Numbered from the stretch's first letter, positions 5,975 through 14,995 are shown. The stretch is 16,049 nucleotides of DNA from Desulfobacteraceae bacterium (GCA_022712835.1 JAFLJU010000061.1:1-16049), one strand, 5' to 3'. The notes: generated from the sequence alone by a model not told the origin. Numbers and translations: made by a program.

Positions 5975-8900
5975 GTGAAAAATTTTTTTCTATTCAAGTA
6001 CAGCTATGGATTGCTCCTGGTTCTGCTTATCAGTATTTTAACTGGCGTTTATCTGTTGACTGGCACCCATACAATCCCTAATAGTGTGGACACCCAGGAC
6101 CTGGGCAGGATCAAACTCACCCTTGACCAGAGAGAATGGATTCAGAAAAATCCTGTGATCATGGTTGGGGTTGATCTGGATTTTGCCCCCATTGAATACC
6201 TGGACAGAGACAATCAGTATGTGGGTGTCACAGCAGATTTTCTTGCCCTGGTAGAACAAAGAACCGGCCTGGTATTCAACATTGATAAAGATCACTCATG
6301 GGAAGAGAGCATCCATCGACTCAAAACCGGCGGAATCCATATGCTGGGCGCAGCAGTCCCTTCTGAACAGCGCAAACAATTCATGGACTTTACCCAGCCC
6401 TATGCCTGGCTTTCCGGGGTGATCATCGTTAGAAAAGCAGTTACAGAACCCATGTCTTTGGATAAACTTGCAGGGATGAAAGTGGCAGTGGTCTATAACT
6501 ATATCTGGAAGGACATACTTGAAACCACCCATCCGGACCTGGATATCACCCCGGCCTCCAATATTGAAACAGCTCTGAAAAAAGTATCATTCGGCATGTC
6601 CGATGCCATGGTTGGATATATGGCAACCGCCTCCCACCACATTGAGCGTCTGGGAATTTCAAATTTGAAGATTTCAGGGGATACGGTATCGGTTCTGGAT
6701 ATCTCCTTTGCCGTGGGCAAGGACAATCCTCAACTGAGGCAGATACTGAACCAGGTTCTCGAACAAACCTCGGAAAAGCAGAAAAAATCCATTTTGCGCA
6801 AATGGATCAGTCTGGAAATCAATGAACCCGCCGATTTAAAATGGATTACCCGAATATTATTTCCCGGTGTTGCCCTAAGTTTCCTGGGACTTATCGCCAT
6901 CATCATCTGGAACCGAGCCCTGCAAAGACAGGTGAACCAGAGAACGGAAAAACTCAACCAGGAATTGGTGCAACGGACCATGGTGGAGCAAGCACTCAGG
7001 GAAAGTGAAGAAAAGTATAGAAGTATTTTTGGAAATATTCAGGATGTGTACTTTGAGATCATGCCCCAGGGAATCATCCTGGAAATCAGTCCATCCATTG
7101 AAAAAGTATTCGGTTACACCCGGAACTCCCTTTTGAAGAAATCCCTGGCCTCGATATTTGTCAATCCAGTTGATTTTAAAGAAATGCTTAAAAAAGCCAC
7201 CAGGGATGAACGCCTGTCTGACCATGAATCCCTGTTGATTAAACCCGGCGGAGACACACTCAACTGTTCCATGAATGCCATGCTCATCAGGGATATCCAG
7301 GGAGAGCCCATTAAAATCATTGGCTCCATCCATGACATCAGTGAGCGGGTAAACGCACAAAAAGCACTGAAATCCGCCTACCACGAACTGGAAAAAAGGG
7401 TTCACGAGCGAACAGCAGAATTACGAAAAACCAATAGAGAATTAAATAAAGCCAAGGAAACAGCCGATGCCGCCACCCAGGCCAAAAGTAATTTTTTAGC
7501 CAATATGAGCCATGAAATCCGAACCCCCTTAAGCGGCGTAATCTCGGCATCTGAGCTTGTGATGCACGAATCCCCACCCGGTAAAATTGCCCGGTATATT
7601 AATATCATCAGGACCTCTGGTCAGGCCCTGTTGGGGGTTATTGACGATATTCTGGATTTTTCAAAAATTGAGGCTGGCAAACTGGACATAGAAGTCCACA
7701 CCTTTGATCTTGACCAGTTCATGTCCCAGACCACCAATCTGTTTAAGCACAAAATGTCTGAGAAAAATATTTCCTTTGTGGTTGAGATAAAACAAGGAAC
7801 CCCAACCCACCTCATGGGAGATTCTTTTCGGCTTCAACAGATTCTGACAAATCTGCTGGCAAATGCCGTGAAATTTACGGATAAAGGCGGAAAAATAACC
7901 CTTTTTGTTTCCGGGGGTTTATCAAACAAAGAACCAGGCCCCACTGGGTCTGAAACCCCTGAACAAATAAATGACGAACCAGGAATTGCTGAGGTTGAGT
8001 TTACTGTGGAAGATACAGGTATCGGCATCAGTACCAAGCACCAGAACCTTCTGTTTACGCCTTTCTCCCAGGTGGATGCCTCCACCACCCGCAAATACGG
8101 CGGCAGTGGTCTGGGACTGAGTATATGCGGCCAGTTGGTGGAAATGATGAACGGAAACATCTCAGTTGAAAGCCACCCAAACAGGGGAAGCCGATTCCAA
8201 TTTACTATTCCTTTTCGGCTTGCGGGAAATCCTGATCCCAATTCCAGGGTCGCCCCATTGCTGGCAGATCAATCCCATTCCATCTCAAATTACCGGGCCC
8301 TTCTCAAGGGCAAAAGAATTCTAGTGGCCGAGGATACCCCCACCAATCAGGAAATTATACAGGCAGTGCTGGAACTTGTGGGCATTGATACCAAACTGGT
8401 GGAAACCGGTAAACAAGCGGTGGAATCCGTTGAGAAGGAAACCTTCCATGCCGTACTCATGGATATCCAGATGCCGGAGATGGATGGGCTTGAAGCCACC
8501 AGAGCCATTCGCAGGCTAAAAACACTTAAAACTCTGCCCATTATCGCCATGACCGCCCATACATTGAAAGAGGACGAAGGGAAATGTATGGCTGCGGGAA
8601 TGGACGGATATATCTCCAAGCCCATTAACCAGGAAAAATTATTTAACACCCTGGTCCGGCTCATCCCTTCCCCAAAGAAAGTATCGTCGCCCCTAGAGCA
8701 GAAAAAAAAACCAACGCGGGAATCTGCCCTTAACTCTGGAGCCCTTATTCCTGCTGTCCACAAAAAATCATACCCATTATTGCCCAGACGTATCCCCGGT
8801 ATTGAGCTTGAAACCGCAGTGAAGAACCTGGGCATAGAGGAACACATATTTGTGGGAATATTGGGAACCTTTTTTACCAACCATGAATCCATTATTACAG

Positions 8901-9397
8901 CCATTGAAACCGCCTGGGAAAGCCAGAACAGGGAACAGGTGATCACCCTTGTCCACAGCCTTAAGGGAAGCGCTGCCGGCATTGGGGCCCAGGACCTCCA
9001 TGGACTTGCCCAAGACATGGAGGCATTGTTCCGTCAGACCCAGGACCTGCCTGAAATGAAAAAATCAGGGCTTGCTGTTTTGGAAAATGCTTTAACCATT
9101 GTACTTGCCTCCATTAAGGCCCTTGTATCGGATCGCCAGGACACCCAAAAAGATAACCAACCCCTTGCCATTGACCCTGTGAAAACAATGTCAATCCTCA
9201 CCCGCCTGGAACAGGCCTTAACCTTTCCAGAGGTTGGAAAACTTGAATCCCTTATAAATGAGCTGAACTGTGTTTTCCTTCACCCGGTTATGGATAAACT
9301 AACCGCCCAGATTGCATCCTATGACCATATCCTGGCCAAGGAAAGCGTTAAAATTCTATTTTCAATTGTAGAAGGCAGGTCCCATGAAACAAAGTGA
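5975..9397 (+). CDS. BvgS-like hybrid sensor histidine kinase with periplasmic solute-binding domain
   Basis: This 1140-residue inner-membrane sensor has a full phosphorelay layout. It carries an N-terminal signal/TM helix (about 9-29) and a periplasmic bacterial solute-binding protein family 3 domain (about 45-285; [12 protein letters not shown] near its start). The second TM (about 292-313) leads to PAS (340-465), a coiled linker and HisKA (SHEIRTPL, H513). The HATPase domain has its N box near 615-630, DTGIGIS near 680 and GGSGLGLS near 709. A receiver (D830 in [10 protein letters not shown]) and an HPt domain ([11 protein letters not shown]994) follow. The solute-binding domain usually detects small amino-acid-like ligands; taurine or a related sulfonate would suit the neighbourhood, by inference. 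GTG is chosen because later starts lose the first TM; no ribosome site is visible. The end overlaps the response regulator gene by 14 nt, so the two should be translationally coupled. Confidence 0.95.
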   Translation: MKNFFLFKYSYGLLLVLLISILTGVYLLTGTHTIPNSVDTQDLGRIKLTLDQREWIQKNPVIMVGVDLDFAPIEYLDRDNQYVGVTADFLALVEQRTGLVFNIDKDHSWEESIHRLKTGGIHMLGAAVPSEQRKQFMDFTQPYAWLSGVIIVRKAVTEPMSLDKLAGMKVAVVYNYIWKDILETTHPDLDITPASNIETALKKVSFGMSDAMVGYMATASHHIERLGISNLKISGDTVSVLDISFAVGKDNPQLRQILNQVLEQTSEKQKKSILRKWISLEINEPADLKWITRILFPGVALSFLGLIAIIIWNRALQRQVNQRTEKLNQELVQRTMVEQALRESEEKYRSIFGNIQDVYFEIMPQGIILEISPSIEKVFGYTRNSLLKKSLASIFVNPVDFKEMLKKATRDERLSDHESLLIKPGGDTLNCSMNAMLIRDIQGEPIKIIGSIHDISERVNAQKALKSAYHELEKRVHERTAELRKTNRELNKAKETADAATQAKSNFLANMSHEIRTPLSGVISASELVMHESPPGKIARYINIIRTSGQALLGVIDDILDFSKIEAGKLDIEVHTFDLDQFMSQTTNLFKHKMSEKNISFVVEIKQGTPTHLMGDSFRLQQILTNLLANAVKFTDKGGKITLFVSGGLSNKEPGPTGSETPEQINDEPGIAEVEFTVEDTGIGISTKHQNLLFTPFSQVDASTTRKYGGSGLGLSICGQLVEMMNGNISVESHPNRGSRFQFTIPFRLAGNPDPNSRVAPLLADQSHSISNYRALLKGKRILVAEDTPTNQEIIQAVLELVGIDTKLVETGKQAVESVEKETFHAVLMDIQMPEMDGLEATRAIRRLKTLKTLPIIAMTAHTLKEDEGKCMAAGMDGYISKPINQEKLFNTLVRLIPSPKKVSSPLEQKKKPTRESALNSGALIPAVHKKSYPLLPRRIPGIELETAVKNLGIEEHIFVGILGTFFTNHESIITAIETAWESQNREQVITLVHSLKGSAAGIGAQDLHGLAQDMEALFRQTQDLPEMKKSGLAVLENALTIVLASIKALVSDRQDTQKDNQPLAIDPVKTMSILTRLEQALTFPEVGKLESLINELNCVFLHPVMDKLTAQIASYDHILAKESVKILFSIVEGRSHETK

Positions 9398-11165
9398 CAA
9401 CCTGATCATGATCGTGGATGACAGTCCAACCAACATTGACATTCTTGCCAGCACCCTCAAGGGGAAATATCGCCTGACCATTGCAAAAAGCGGCAAAGAG
9501 GCCATTGAACGGGTGTACCAAAAGCTTCCCCACCTCATACTTCTGGACATCATGATGCCACAAATGGATGGATTTGAGGTCTGCCGCCGGTTAAAATCAA
9601 AGGCTGAAACCCGGGACATCCCCATCATATTTATTACGGCAATGGAGGAGGCAGATCAGAAAACCCGTGGGTTTGAGCTGGGAGCCGTGGATTATATCAC
9701 CCGTCCCTTCCATTCATCTGAAGTCCTTGCCAGGGTTCAAACCCATTTAACCCTCAGACAGATGCACCGGACACTGGGGGAAAAAAATCTTATCATCTCC
9801 AGGGCATTGGCTGAAAAAAGCAGAAAACTGGACACCCTGATCAGCAACCTGCCCGGAATGGTTTATGAATCCAGGTTTGATGGTCACTGGCAGATGGGAT
9901 TTATCAGTGACGGATGCAAACACCTCACCGGATATCTGCCCAAGCATTTTACCCGGCAGCCCGGGCGTCACTATAACCAGATTGCTGATATTGAAGACAG
10001 ACTCTGGATCAAAAAAGAGGTGGAGCGGGCCCTTGAACAGAACGAACCCTATGAACTGCTCTATCGTATCCAAACCCCATCCAAAGACGAAAAATGGGTG
10101 TTGGAGCAGGGGGTGGGAGTATATGACACCCAGGGGCAACTGCTTGGTACAGAAGGGGTGATTTCCGATGTCACAGAAAAACAGAAGGCATCTCTGGCCC
10201 TTGTCAAGGAAAACCAGGTGTTGAAATCCAAAATGGTTCACCCGGACAGATTTGGTGATATTGTGGGCAAATCCCCTGCCATGCAGCGGGTTTATGAACT
10301 TATTCTCCGGGCCGCAGCCGGGGATGATTGTGTGATTGTTTACGGTCCTTCCGGCACAGGGAAAGAGCTTGTAGCCAAGGCAATACATAATAATTCCTCC
10401 CGAAAAGAAAATCCTTTTATCCCCATCAATTGTGGTGCCATTCCTGAAAACCTATTTGAAAGTGAATTCTTCGGTCACAAACAAGGGGCGTTCAGCGGGG
10501 CAAATTCCGATAAAAAGGGGATTCTTGACATGGCGGATCGGGGCACCCTTTTTCTGGATGAGCTTGGTGAAATTTCACTTTCCATGCAGGTTAAGCTGCT
10601 CAGGGTTATGGATGGAAACGGGTATATTCCCGTGGGCGGCACTGAATTAAAAAAAACTGATATTAGATTTGTCTGTGCAACCAACCGGGACCTTCAGCAA
10701 CGGGTTCGCGAAAAAAAGCTTAGGGAGGATTTTTTCTTTAGAATTCATATCATTCCCATTACCATTCCGCCATTGAAAGACAGAGCCGAGGATATTCCGT
10801 TGCTCATCGAACATTTTCTCAATTCCTATCCCAAAGATGTCAACAGGCCATCATTCACCCCTGAAATGATGACCTCCCTTATAAATTATGTCTGGCCAGG
10901 CAATATCCGTCAGCTCCAGAACATGGTTTACCAATTCATGGTTCTGGGAACCTTGGATTTTCTGGACCCGGAAAGTCTGGATCGCAAATTTTTATCCTCA
11001 GCCCCGGACAAAACCCAAACCCTGAAACTGGCGGTTGATGAGTTTGAGAGAAACTATATTAAACAGGTATTAATCCGCAACAAGAAAAGGAAAGGAATGG
11101 TTGCTGATATGCTCGGGATGGATCGGAAAACCCTTTTTAGAAAAATCAAACGCTATGGGCTGTAA
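9384..11165 (+). CDS. Sigma-54-dependent response regulator (REC-PAS-AAA+-Fis HTH)
   Basis: This 593-residue NtrC-class activator has four parts. A receiver domain (1-125) has D12, D13 and phospho-acceptor D55 in LLDIMMPQMDG. A PAS-like domain (about 150-275, ending GVISDVTE) follows. The sigma-54 interaction AAA+ domain (about 293-520) has Walker A GPSGTGKE (321-328), GAFSGA (368-373) and Walker B GTLFLDELGE. A C-terminal Fis-type helix-turn-helix (KGMVADMLGMDRKTLFRKI) completes it. Phosphorylation by the upstream kinase should let it hexamerise, bind enhancers and open sigma-54 promoters. The sigma-54-contact loop carries Ser in place of the usual Thr of GAFTGA, a conservative change. A plausible target is the sigma-54 promoter of dctP in this window. 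A PAS domain between REC and AAA+ is less common and may add a second input. Confidence 0.95.
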   Translation: MKQSDNLIMIVDDSPTNIDILASTLKGKYRLTIAKSGKEAIERVYQKLPHLILLDIMMPQMDGFEVCRRLKSKAETRDIPIIFITAMEEADQKTRGFELGAVDYITRPFHSSEVLARVQTHLTLRQMHRTLGEKNLIISRALAEKSRKLDTLISNLPGMVYESRFDGHWQMGFISDGCKHLTGYLPKHFTRQPGRHYNQIADIEDRLWIKKEVERALEQNEPYELLYRIQTPSKDEKWVLEQGVGVYDTQGQLLGTEGVISDVTEKQKASLALVKENQVLKSKMVHPDRFGDIVGKSPAMQRVYELILRAAAGDDCVIVYGPSGTGKELVAKAIHNNSSRKENPFIPINCGAIPENLFESEFFGHKQGAFSGANSDKKGILDMADRGTLFLDELGEISLSMQVKLLRVMDGNGYIPVGGTELKKTDIRFVCATNRDLQQRVREKKLREDFFFRIHIIPITIPPLKDRAEDIPLLIEHFLNSYPKDVNRPSFTPEMMTSLINYVWPGNIRQLQNMVYQFMVLGTLDFLDPESLDRKFLSSAPDKTQTLKLAVDEFERNYIKQVLIRNKKRKGMVADMLGMDRKTLFRKIKRYGL

Positions 11166-11271
11166 CACCTTATAATATCATCGCTGCGGGAGTACAATCT
11201 TAAGATACCTTTGCAGATCTGGGGTGATCGGTCCTGGAAGCGCCCGGAATCGGAGAAAGGGAGGGGTTCCA

Positions 11272-11306
11272 TGTGTTCCCCTAGGCAAAGGCCATCAGGG
11301 AACACA
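11272..11306. repeat. 9-bp inverted repeat between convergent genes
   Basis: TGTGTTCCC (11272-11280) pairs exactly with GGGAACACA (11298-11306) around a 17-nt loop. It sits in the 152-nt gap between the convergent ends of the response regulator and dctM genes. No U-tract follows on either strand, so it is not a classic terminator. It may be a factor-assisted terminator or an mRNA 3'-end stabiliser. I see no gene in this gap. Confidence 0.5.
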
Positions 11307-11317
11307 AGGAAAGGTTA

Positions 11318-12658
11318 TTAGTACCCCAGCAGGCGGGGGAACCAGAGGGAAATTTCAGGGACATAGGCGATGATAAACACAGCAATCACTGCCACGATGG
11401 AAAAGGGAATGGCCTTGATGGAGATCTCTTCTATGCTGACATCTGCAATGCCCGAGGCAATAAATAGATTCTCTCCCAAGGGCGGTGTCTGAAAACCGAT
11501 CTCACAGCAACACACCAGAACAATACCAAAATGAATGGGATCAATACCCAGGTTATACATGATGGGAAGCAGAACAGGGGTGAGGATCATTATGGTGGCA
11601 AGGGTTTCCATGAACATACCAACAAAAAGAAGGAAAAATATAATCATGGCCCAGATGAGATAGGGATTTGAGGTCACCTCAAGCATGGTTGTGGCCACAA
11701 TGGCGGGAATCTGATTTTCCACCAGGAGGCGTCCAAATACTGTGGCTGTGAAAAGGATCAACAATACACGGCCGGTCAGCCAGGTGGTGGTTTCCAGGGC
11801 TTTCATGATGGCTTTAAATTTCAATTCCCTGTGGATGAAAAATCCCACAAACAGGGTGTAGAAAATAGCAACAATGGCTGATTCGGTCGGGGTAAACATA
11901 CCCGTATAAATGCCACCAAGAATAACGACGGGAGCCATGATAGCCCAGAATCCGCTTTTAAAGGCATGCCCGATGGTTGATAAAGACCAACGATCGGTCA
12001 GTCCCTTGTAGCCATATTTTTTACATAAAAAATAGTTCATGATCATCAGACTGATGGAAATAACCAGGCCTGGTAAAAATCCAGCCACAAACAGCTTGGG
12101 TATGGATACGGTCTGAAAAGCGCCGAATTTTTCAATGGCTTCAGGAGGCGGCATGATACTCATGCCTGAGATACCAAAAATAACCATGGGAATAGAGGGG
12201 GGTATCACCACGCCCAGACCACCGGAAGAGGCTGTGATAGCCGCGGCATATCCCTTGTCGTACCCGCGGTTCATCATTGCCGGAATCATGAGCATACCCA
12301 CGGCAGCTGTGGTGGCAGGACCAGACCCTGATATGGCGCCAAAAAACATACAGGCAATGACTGTGGCACAGGAGATTCCGCCGGTCATGGGACCTGCAAA
12401 GGATTCTGCCAGATTGACCAGGCGTTTGGAGACCCCGGCAGCTTCCATGAGGGATCCTGCAAGAATAAAAGCTGGAAGGGCCATCAAGGGAAACGAGCCC
12501 ACAGAGGTAAAGGCGATTTGAACCAGTTTAATGGGATTTTCATCCAGAAATAAAAAAGCCACGACAGCCGACACCCCAAGGGAAATTGAGATGGGCGCTC
12601 CGATGAGCAGCAGGGCAATAAAGGTACCAAATAAAACAAAGACTATCGATGTTTCCAA
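11318..12658 (-). CDS. dctM: TRAP transporter large permease, DctM type
   Basis: This 446-residue protein is the 12-TM-class channel subunit of a tripartite ATP-independent periplasmic (TRAP) transporter, which uses an ion gradient to import organic acids or sulfonates. Family signatures include the N-terminal LLIGAPISISLG, LPAFILAGSLMEAAG, GAISGSGPATTAAVG and the substrate/ion-site region ITASSGGLGVVIPPSIPMVIFG. It is hydrophobic throughout and has the normal length. The start codon is TTG (12658-12656), one base after the dctQ stop. GGAG about 10 nt upstream lies within the end of dctQ, so translation is probably coupled. A later ATG would remove part of the first helix. The next gene converges on it. 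Confidence 0.96.
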   Translation of the reverse strand: METSIVFVLFGTFIALLLIGAPISISLGVSAVVAFLFLDENPIKLVQIAFTSVGSFPLMALPAFILAGSLMEAAGVSKRLVNLAESFAGPMTGGISCATVIACMFFGAISGSGPATTAAVGMLMIPAMMNRGYDKGYAAAITASSGGLGVVIPPSIPMVIFGISGMSIMPPPEAIEKFGAFQTVSIPKLFVAGFLPGLVISISLMIMNYFLCKKYGYKGLTDRWSLSTIGHAFKSGFWAIMAPVVILGGIYTGMFTPTESAIVAIFYTLFVGFFIHRELKFKAIMKALETTTWLTGRVLLILFTATVFGRLLVENQIPAIVATTMLEVTSNPYLIWAMIIFFLLFVGMFMETLATIMILTPVLLPIMYNLGIDPIHFGIVLVCCCEIGFQTPPLGENLFIASGIADVSIEEISIKAIPFSIVAVIAVFIIAYVPEISLWFPRLLGY

Positions 12659-12659
12659 T

Positions 12660-13250
12660 TTATTTTATCTCCTGCTTTTTAGTGAAATCATTATCCGAAT
12701 CAATGGAGGGGGCGTCCAGGCCGGTATCTGAAATTTTTCCAATTTCAATGGCATCTGGATCCTTGATCTCTTCATGTTTGATAAATTTAATATAATTAAC
12801 TTGGACGACACGAACGGCCATCAGGGCAAAGGAAAAGGGAAGAATCATATAAAAATATTTCATGGGGATACCCATGGTTTGAGATTTCCAGAACAGATTC
12901 ATTTTAACAAAAACAAAGGTATAGCTCAAATAAATGAAATATAGATTAAAGGCAATCCAAACCAGGTCTGAAAAGGCTTCGATTGCCGTGCTGATTTTTT
13001 TTGGCAGTATTTTAAACTGAAAAGTGACCCGGTTGTGAGCACCTAACCTGCAGGCATAACAAGCCCCCAGAAAAACAAACCAGACAAAAAGATAGGTGGC
13101 AAGTTCTTCTCCCCATGAAATGGAATACTGGAAAAATTCACGCAATAGGATCTGTAGAAAAAGCAGGATAACAAAGAATGCCAGCAGCAACTGACATGCA
13201 TAGCTTTCAAAATTATCCAGTATTTTGAAAAGAATCTGTTTTTTAGTCAT
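12660..13250 (-). CDS. dctQ: TRAP transporter small permease, DctQ type
   Basis: This 196-residue membrane protein with four predicted helices forms the small subunit that binds DctM. Typical features are LLFLQILLREFFQYSISWGEELATYLFVWFVFLGACYACRLG (given here only as family landmarks REFF, SWGEELA and FLGA). The C-terminal 35 residues are charged and cytoplasmic, a little longer than usual. The ATG has AAGGGA 5 nt upstream. The gene follows dctP after 165 nt that contain two inverted repeats, and it is joined to dctM with only 1 nt between stop and start. It should therefore be made with dctM, but at a lower level than dctP. Confidence 0.93.
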   Translation of the reverse strand: MTKKQILFKILDNFESYACQLLLAFFVILLFLQILLREFFQYSISWGEELATYLFVWFVFLGACYACRLGAHNRVTFQFKILPKKISTAIEAFSDLVWIAFNLYFIYLSYTFVFVKMNLFWKSQTMGIPMKYFYMILPFSFALMAVRVVQVNYIKFIKHEEIKDPDAIEIGKISDTGLDAPSIDSDNDFTKKQEIK

Positions 13251-13276
13251 GTGGTTCCCTTTGTATATGATTCGCC

Positions 13277-13301
13277 CTTAGCCTTACAATGGTCGGCTAA
13301 G
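13277..13301. repeat. 7-bp inverted repeat before dctQ
   Basis: CTTAGCC (13277-13283) and GGCTAAG (13295-13301) flank 11 nt. In the mRNA it would form a weak hairpin about 27 nt upstream of the dctQ start. Three ATCG repeats at an exact 10-bp period (13302, 13312, 13322) sit beside it. Confidence 0.4.
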
Positions 13302-13347
13302 ATCGGGCAACATCGGACGGCATCGAATAAGATTAATTTTAAGAAAC

Positions 13348-13375
13348 CTGCAGGGGGAAAAGATTCCCCCTGCAG
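13348..13375 (-). terminator. Intercistronic hairpin between dctP and dctQ
   Basis: A perfect 10-bp G+C-rich stem, CTGCAGGGGG with CCCCCTGCAG, has an 8-nt loop and extra A-T pairs beyond one mismatch. It lies about 40 nt past the dctP stop. On the minus strand it is followed by GTTTCTT, a poor U-tract, so it probably acts as a partial terminator or protects the 3' end of dctP mRNA. Either would make binding protein in excess of permease, a common arrangement in TRAP operons. Confidence 0.65.
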
Positions 13376-13415
13376 ATTTTTCTAAAGCAAACTATTCTTA
13401 AAGTGGCACTGATTC

Positions 13416-14426
13416 TTAGAGGCTTCGTCCAAGAATTTTCAGAGCGCTTTCAAGTTTGTCTTTTCCGCCAATGCTGTCATAGTATTTTGGCCAAACAGCT
13501 TTGGTGGCTTTTTCGATAAATTCTTTTTCACCGTCAGCCGCTTCATCAATGATCATTCCCTTTTCAACCAGGGATTTCTTAATGGCATCTTCAGTATCAA
13601 TCAACCATTGCTGGCTGTAAGCGGTGGCTTCTTTACCACTTTCAAGGATCATTTTTTGCATTTCAGGAGTTTGTTTCTGGAACAGCTCTTCAGACATGAT
13701 GATGGGCTCAAGAGAGAAGAGGTATCTCAGGGTAGTTACATATTTCTGAATTTCATAAAATTTCATGGCATTAACAGTGATAAACGGATTGTCCTGACCA
13801 TCCACAACTTTTTGCTGAAGGGCAGTAAAGGTTTCAGACCATGCCATTGGTGTGGGGTTGATTCCCCAGGATTTGTAAGAATCGATCATGATTGCATTCT
13901 TGGGAACCCGGATAACCAGGCCTTTCAAATCTGCAACGGTTTTTATAGGTTTTTTAGAATTGGTCAGTACCCGGAACCCGGAATAGGTCCATGCAAGGAT
14001 TCTAACACCAGCATCACGAAGGGTGTTTTCAGTCAGCTCTTTTCCCAGAGAACCCTGGGTAAGGGCTGCGGCATCGTCCAAACCCTGGATAACATAGGGA
14101 AGGGTCAAAACCCCAACAGTGGGCGAGAAAGGGGTTAAATTGTTTACAGCCAGTACAGAGAAGTCAAGGGTACCCATGGCACAATCATTAACCGTGTCCT
14201 GCTCACTTCCTAGCTGGCCGTTTGGAAAATAATTAAATTTAACCTTACCCTTGGCTTTGCCTTCCAGAATTTCTGCAAATTTTTTACCGGTCTCCCATTG
14301 GGTGCCCCCTGCTGCATCACCAAAGGACATTTTCCATGCTTTGGCATATACGGGTGAAGTAAATGCAAAAACAAAGGCAATCATTGTCAGACCTGCTAAT
14401 TTTTTGGACCAAAAACCATTTTTCAT
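13416..14426 (-). CDS. dctP: TRAP transporter periplasmic substrate-binding protein, DctP type
   Basis: This 336-residue extracytoplasmic receptor captures the substrate for DctQM. The start at 14426 is set by AAGGAG nine nt upstream and a clear Sec signal peptide (MKNGFWSKKLAGLT..., cleavage after VYA at about residue 28). The mature part shows DctP-family landmarks: NGQLGSEQD, a long central region with GFRVLTNSKKPI, LKGLVIRVP (the Arg that usually salt-bridges the substrate's acidic group) and ALQQKVVDGQDNP. An open frame extends upstream to 14522, but that start would cover the sigma-54 promoter and bury the signal peptide. The Arg suggests an anionic ligand (carboxylate or sulfonate). 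The divergent xsc gene points to a C2 sulfonate such as taurine or isethionate, by inference. Confidence 0.95.
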   Translation of the reverse strand: MKNGFWSKKLAGLTMIAFVFAFTSPVYAKAWKMSFGDAAGGTQWETGKKFAEILEGKAKGKVKFNYFPNGQLGSEQDTVNDCAMGTLDFSVLAVNNLTPFSPTVGVLTLPYVIQGLDDAAALTQGSLGKELTENTLRDAGVRILAWTYSGFRVLTNSKKPIKTVADLKGLVIRVPKNAIMIDSYKSWGINPTPMAWSETFTALQQKVVDGQDNPFITVNAMKFYEIQKYVTTLRYLFSLEPIIMSEELFQKQTPEMQKMILESGKEATAYSQQWLIDTEDAIKKSLVEKGMIIDEAADGEKEFIEKATKAVWPKYYDSIGGKDKLESALKILGRSL

Positions 14427-14502
14427 CGAGATACTCTCCTTGTAAGGCTTGATTTTTTCCCTGAAAATCGGGGTTCTATTCACCATAATTAGGATGAGAA
14501 AT

Positions 14503-14518
14503 TGCAATCGCTGTGCCA
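14503..14518 (-). promoter_or_regulatory. Sigma-54 (-24/-12) promoter of dctPQM
   Basis: The minus strand reads TGGCAC-AGCGA-TTGCA (14518-14503), an exact match to the TGGCAC-N5-TTGCA/T consensus. Transcription would start near 14492, about 65 nt before the dctP ATG. No comparable sigma-70 promoter was seen nearer to dctP. A sigma-54 activator is encoded 3.3 kb away. Confidence 0.88.
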
Positions 14519-14619
14519 CCATGGTAACTTGAATTTGACGAAACAGCCAAGGTACCCATGGTTGCTTGATAAACTAAATTATTGTATGAAGATTCATTCA
14601 TCCCAGAGATTATAGGTCA

Positions 14620-14635
14620 GGGGCACTATCGCCCC
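14620..14635. promoter_or_regulatory. Putative enhancer palindrome 1, GGGGC-N6-GCCCC
   Basis: GGGGC-ACTATC-GCCCC is a perfect two-arm palindrome centred about 135 bp upstream of the predicted dctP transcription start. It is one of three like sites in this intergenic region. The position is typical of activator sites for sigma-54 promoters. Confidence 0.6.
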
Positions 14636-14663
14636 ACCTTAAATCTCAAAAATCGCTCCATCC

Positions 14664-14676
14664 CCTTGTCACAAGG
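14664..14676. promoter_or_regulatory. 13-bp palindrome of unknown role
   Basis: CCTTGT-C-ACAAGG is a perfect palindrome around one central base, lying between enhancer-like sites 1 and 2. It differs in sequence from the GGGGC sites and may bind another regulator. Confidence 0.35.
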
Positions 14677-14709
14677 CAGATCACAGATTCACAGAAAATC
14701 AAACCAAAT

Positions 14710-14725
14710 GGGGAGAAAACGCCCC
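14710..14725. promoter_or_regulatory. Putative enhancer palindrome 2, GGGGA-N6-GCCCC
   Basis: GGGGA-GAAAAC-GCCCC matches site 1 with one arm mismatch. It starts 90 bp from site 1 and is centred about 225 bp upstream of the dctP start site. Confidence 0.55.
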
Positions 14726-14813
14726 AACTATAAATTGTATCAAAAAAAGACTGCATTTTTAGATAGTTAAAAAGAAAGATTATAAGCCAAGCCCCCTATA
14801 TCACATTGTGGTT

Positions 14814-14829
14814 GGGGCAAATTTGCCCG
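14814..14829. promoter_or_regulatory. Putative enhancer palindrome 3, GGGGC-N6-GCCCG
   Basis: GGGGC-AAATTT-GCCCG contains a perfect 14-bp palindrome (14815-14828). It starts 104 bp from site 2. It is about 330 bp upstream of the dctP start site but only about 170 bp upstream of the candidate sigma-54 start of xsc, so it could serve both genes. Confidence 0.55.
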
Positions 14830-14962
14830 AATTCACAAAAACACGCCATGAACCAAACTGAGTAGAATCTCAATTTATGAATATGAAAATAACCCCTCAA
14901 ACCCATGTAAATAGAGCTCTTGTGAAATAAAAAAAGAAATTTCTCCAAACCTAATGGCAGTT

Positions 14963-14978
14963 CGGCACGATATTTGAT
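14963..14978 (+). promoter_or_regulatory. Weak sigma-54-like promoter for xsc
   Basis: CGGCAC-GATAT-TTGAT keeps the GGCAC of the -24 element, the spacing and the TTG of the -12 element. It has A where the -12 C is expected and C for the first T. Activity is uncertain; it would give a leader of about 120 nt. Confidence 0.3.
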
Positions 14979-14995
14979 TGTAGAAAAGCCATACG

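Noticed and set aside
8347..10388. Minus-strand frames 8347-9018 and 9747-10388
   Set aside because: They lie inside the kinase and regulator genes, whose domain motifs are intact, and match no recognisable family.
13402..13418. TGGCAC on the plus strand as a sigma-54 -24 element
   Set aside because: The matching -12 TTGC element is absent, and it points into the 3' end of dctP.
13608..14138. Plus-strand frame of 176 residues
   Set aside because: Shadow of dctP, with no family motifs.
14424..14522. Longer dctP start at 14522
   Set aside because: The 32-residue extension has no ribosome site, would place coding sequence over the sigma-54 promoter, and would bury the signal peptide. ATG 14426 has AAGGAG nine nt upstream.
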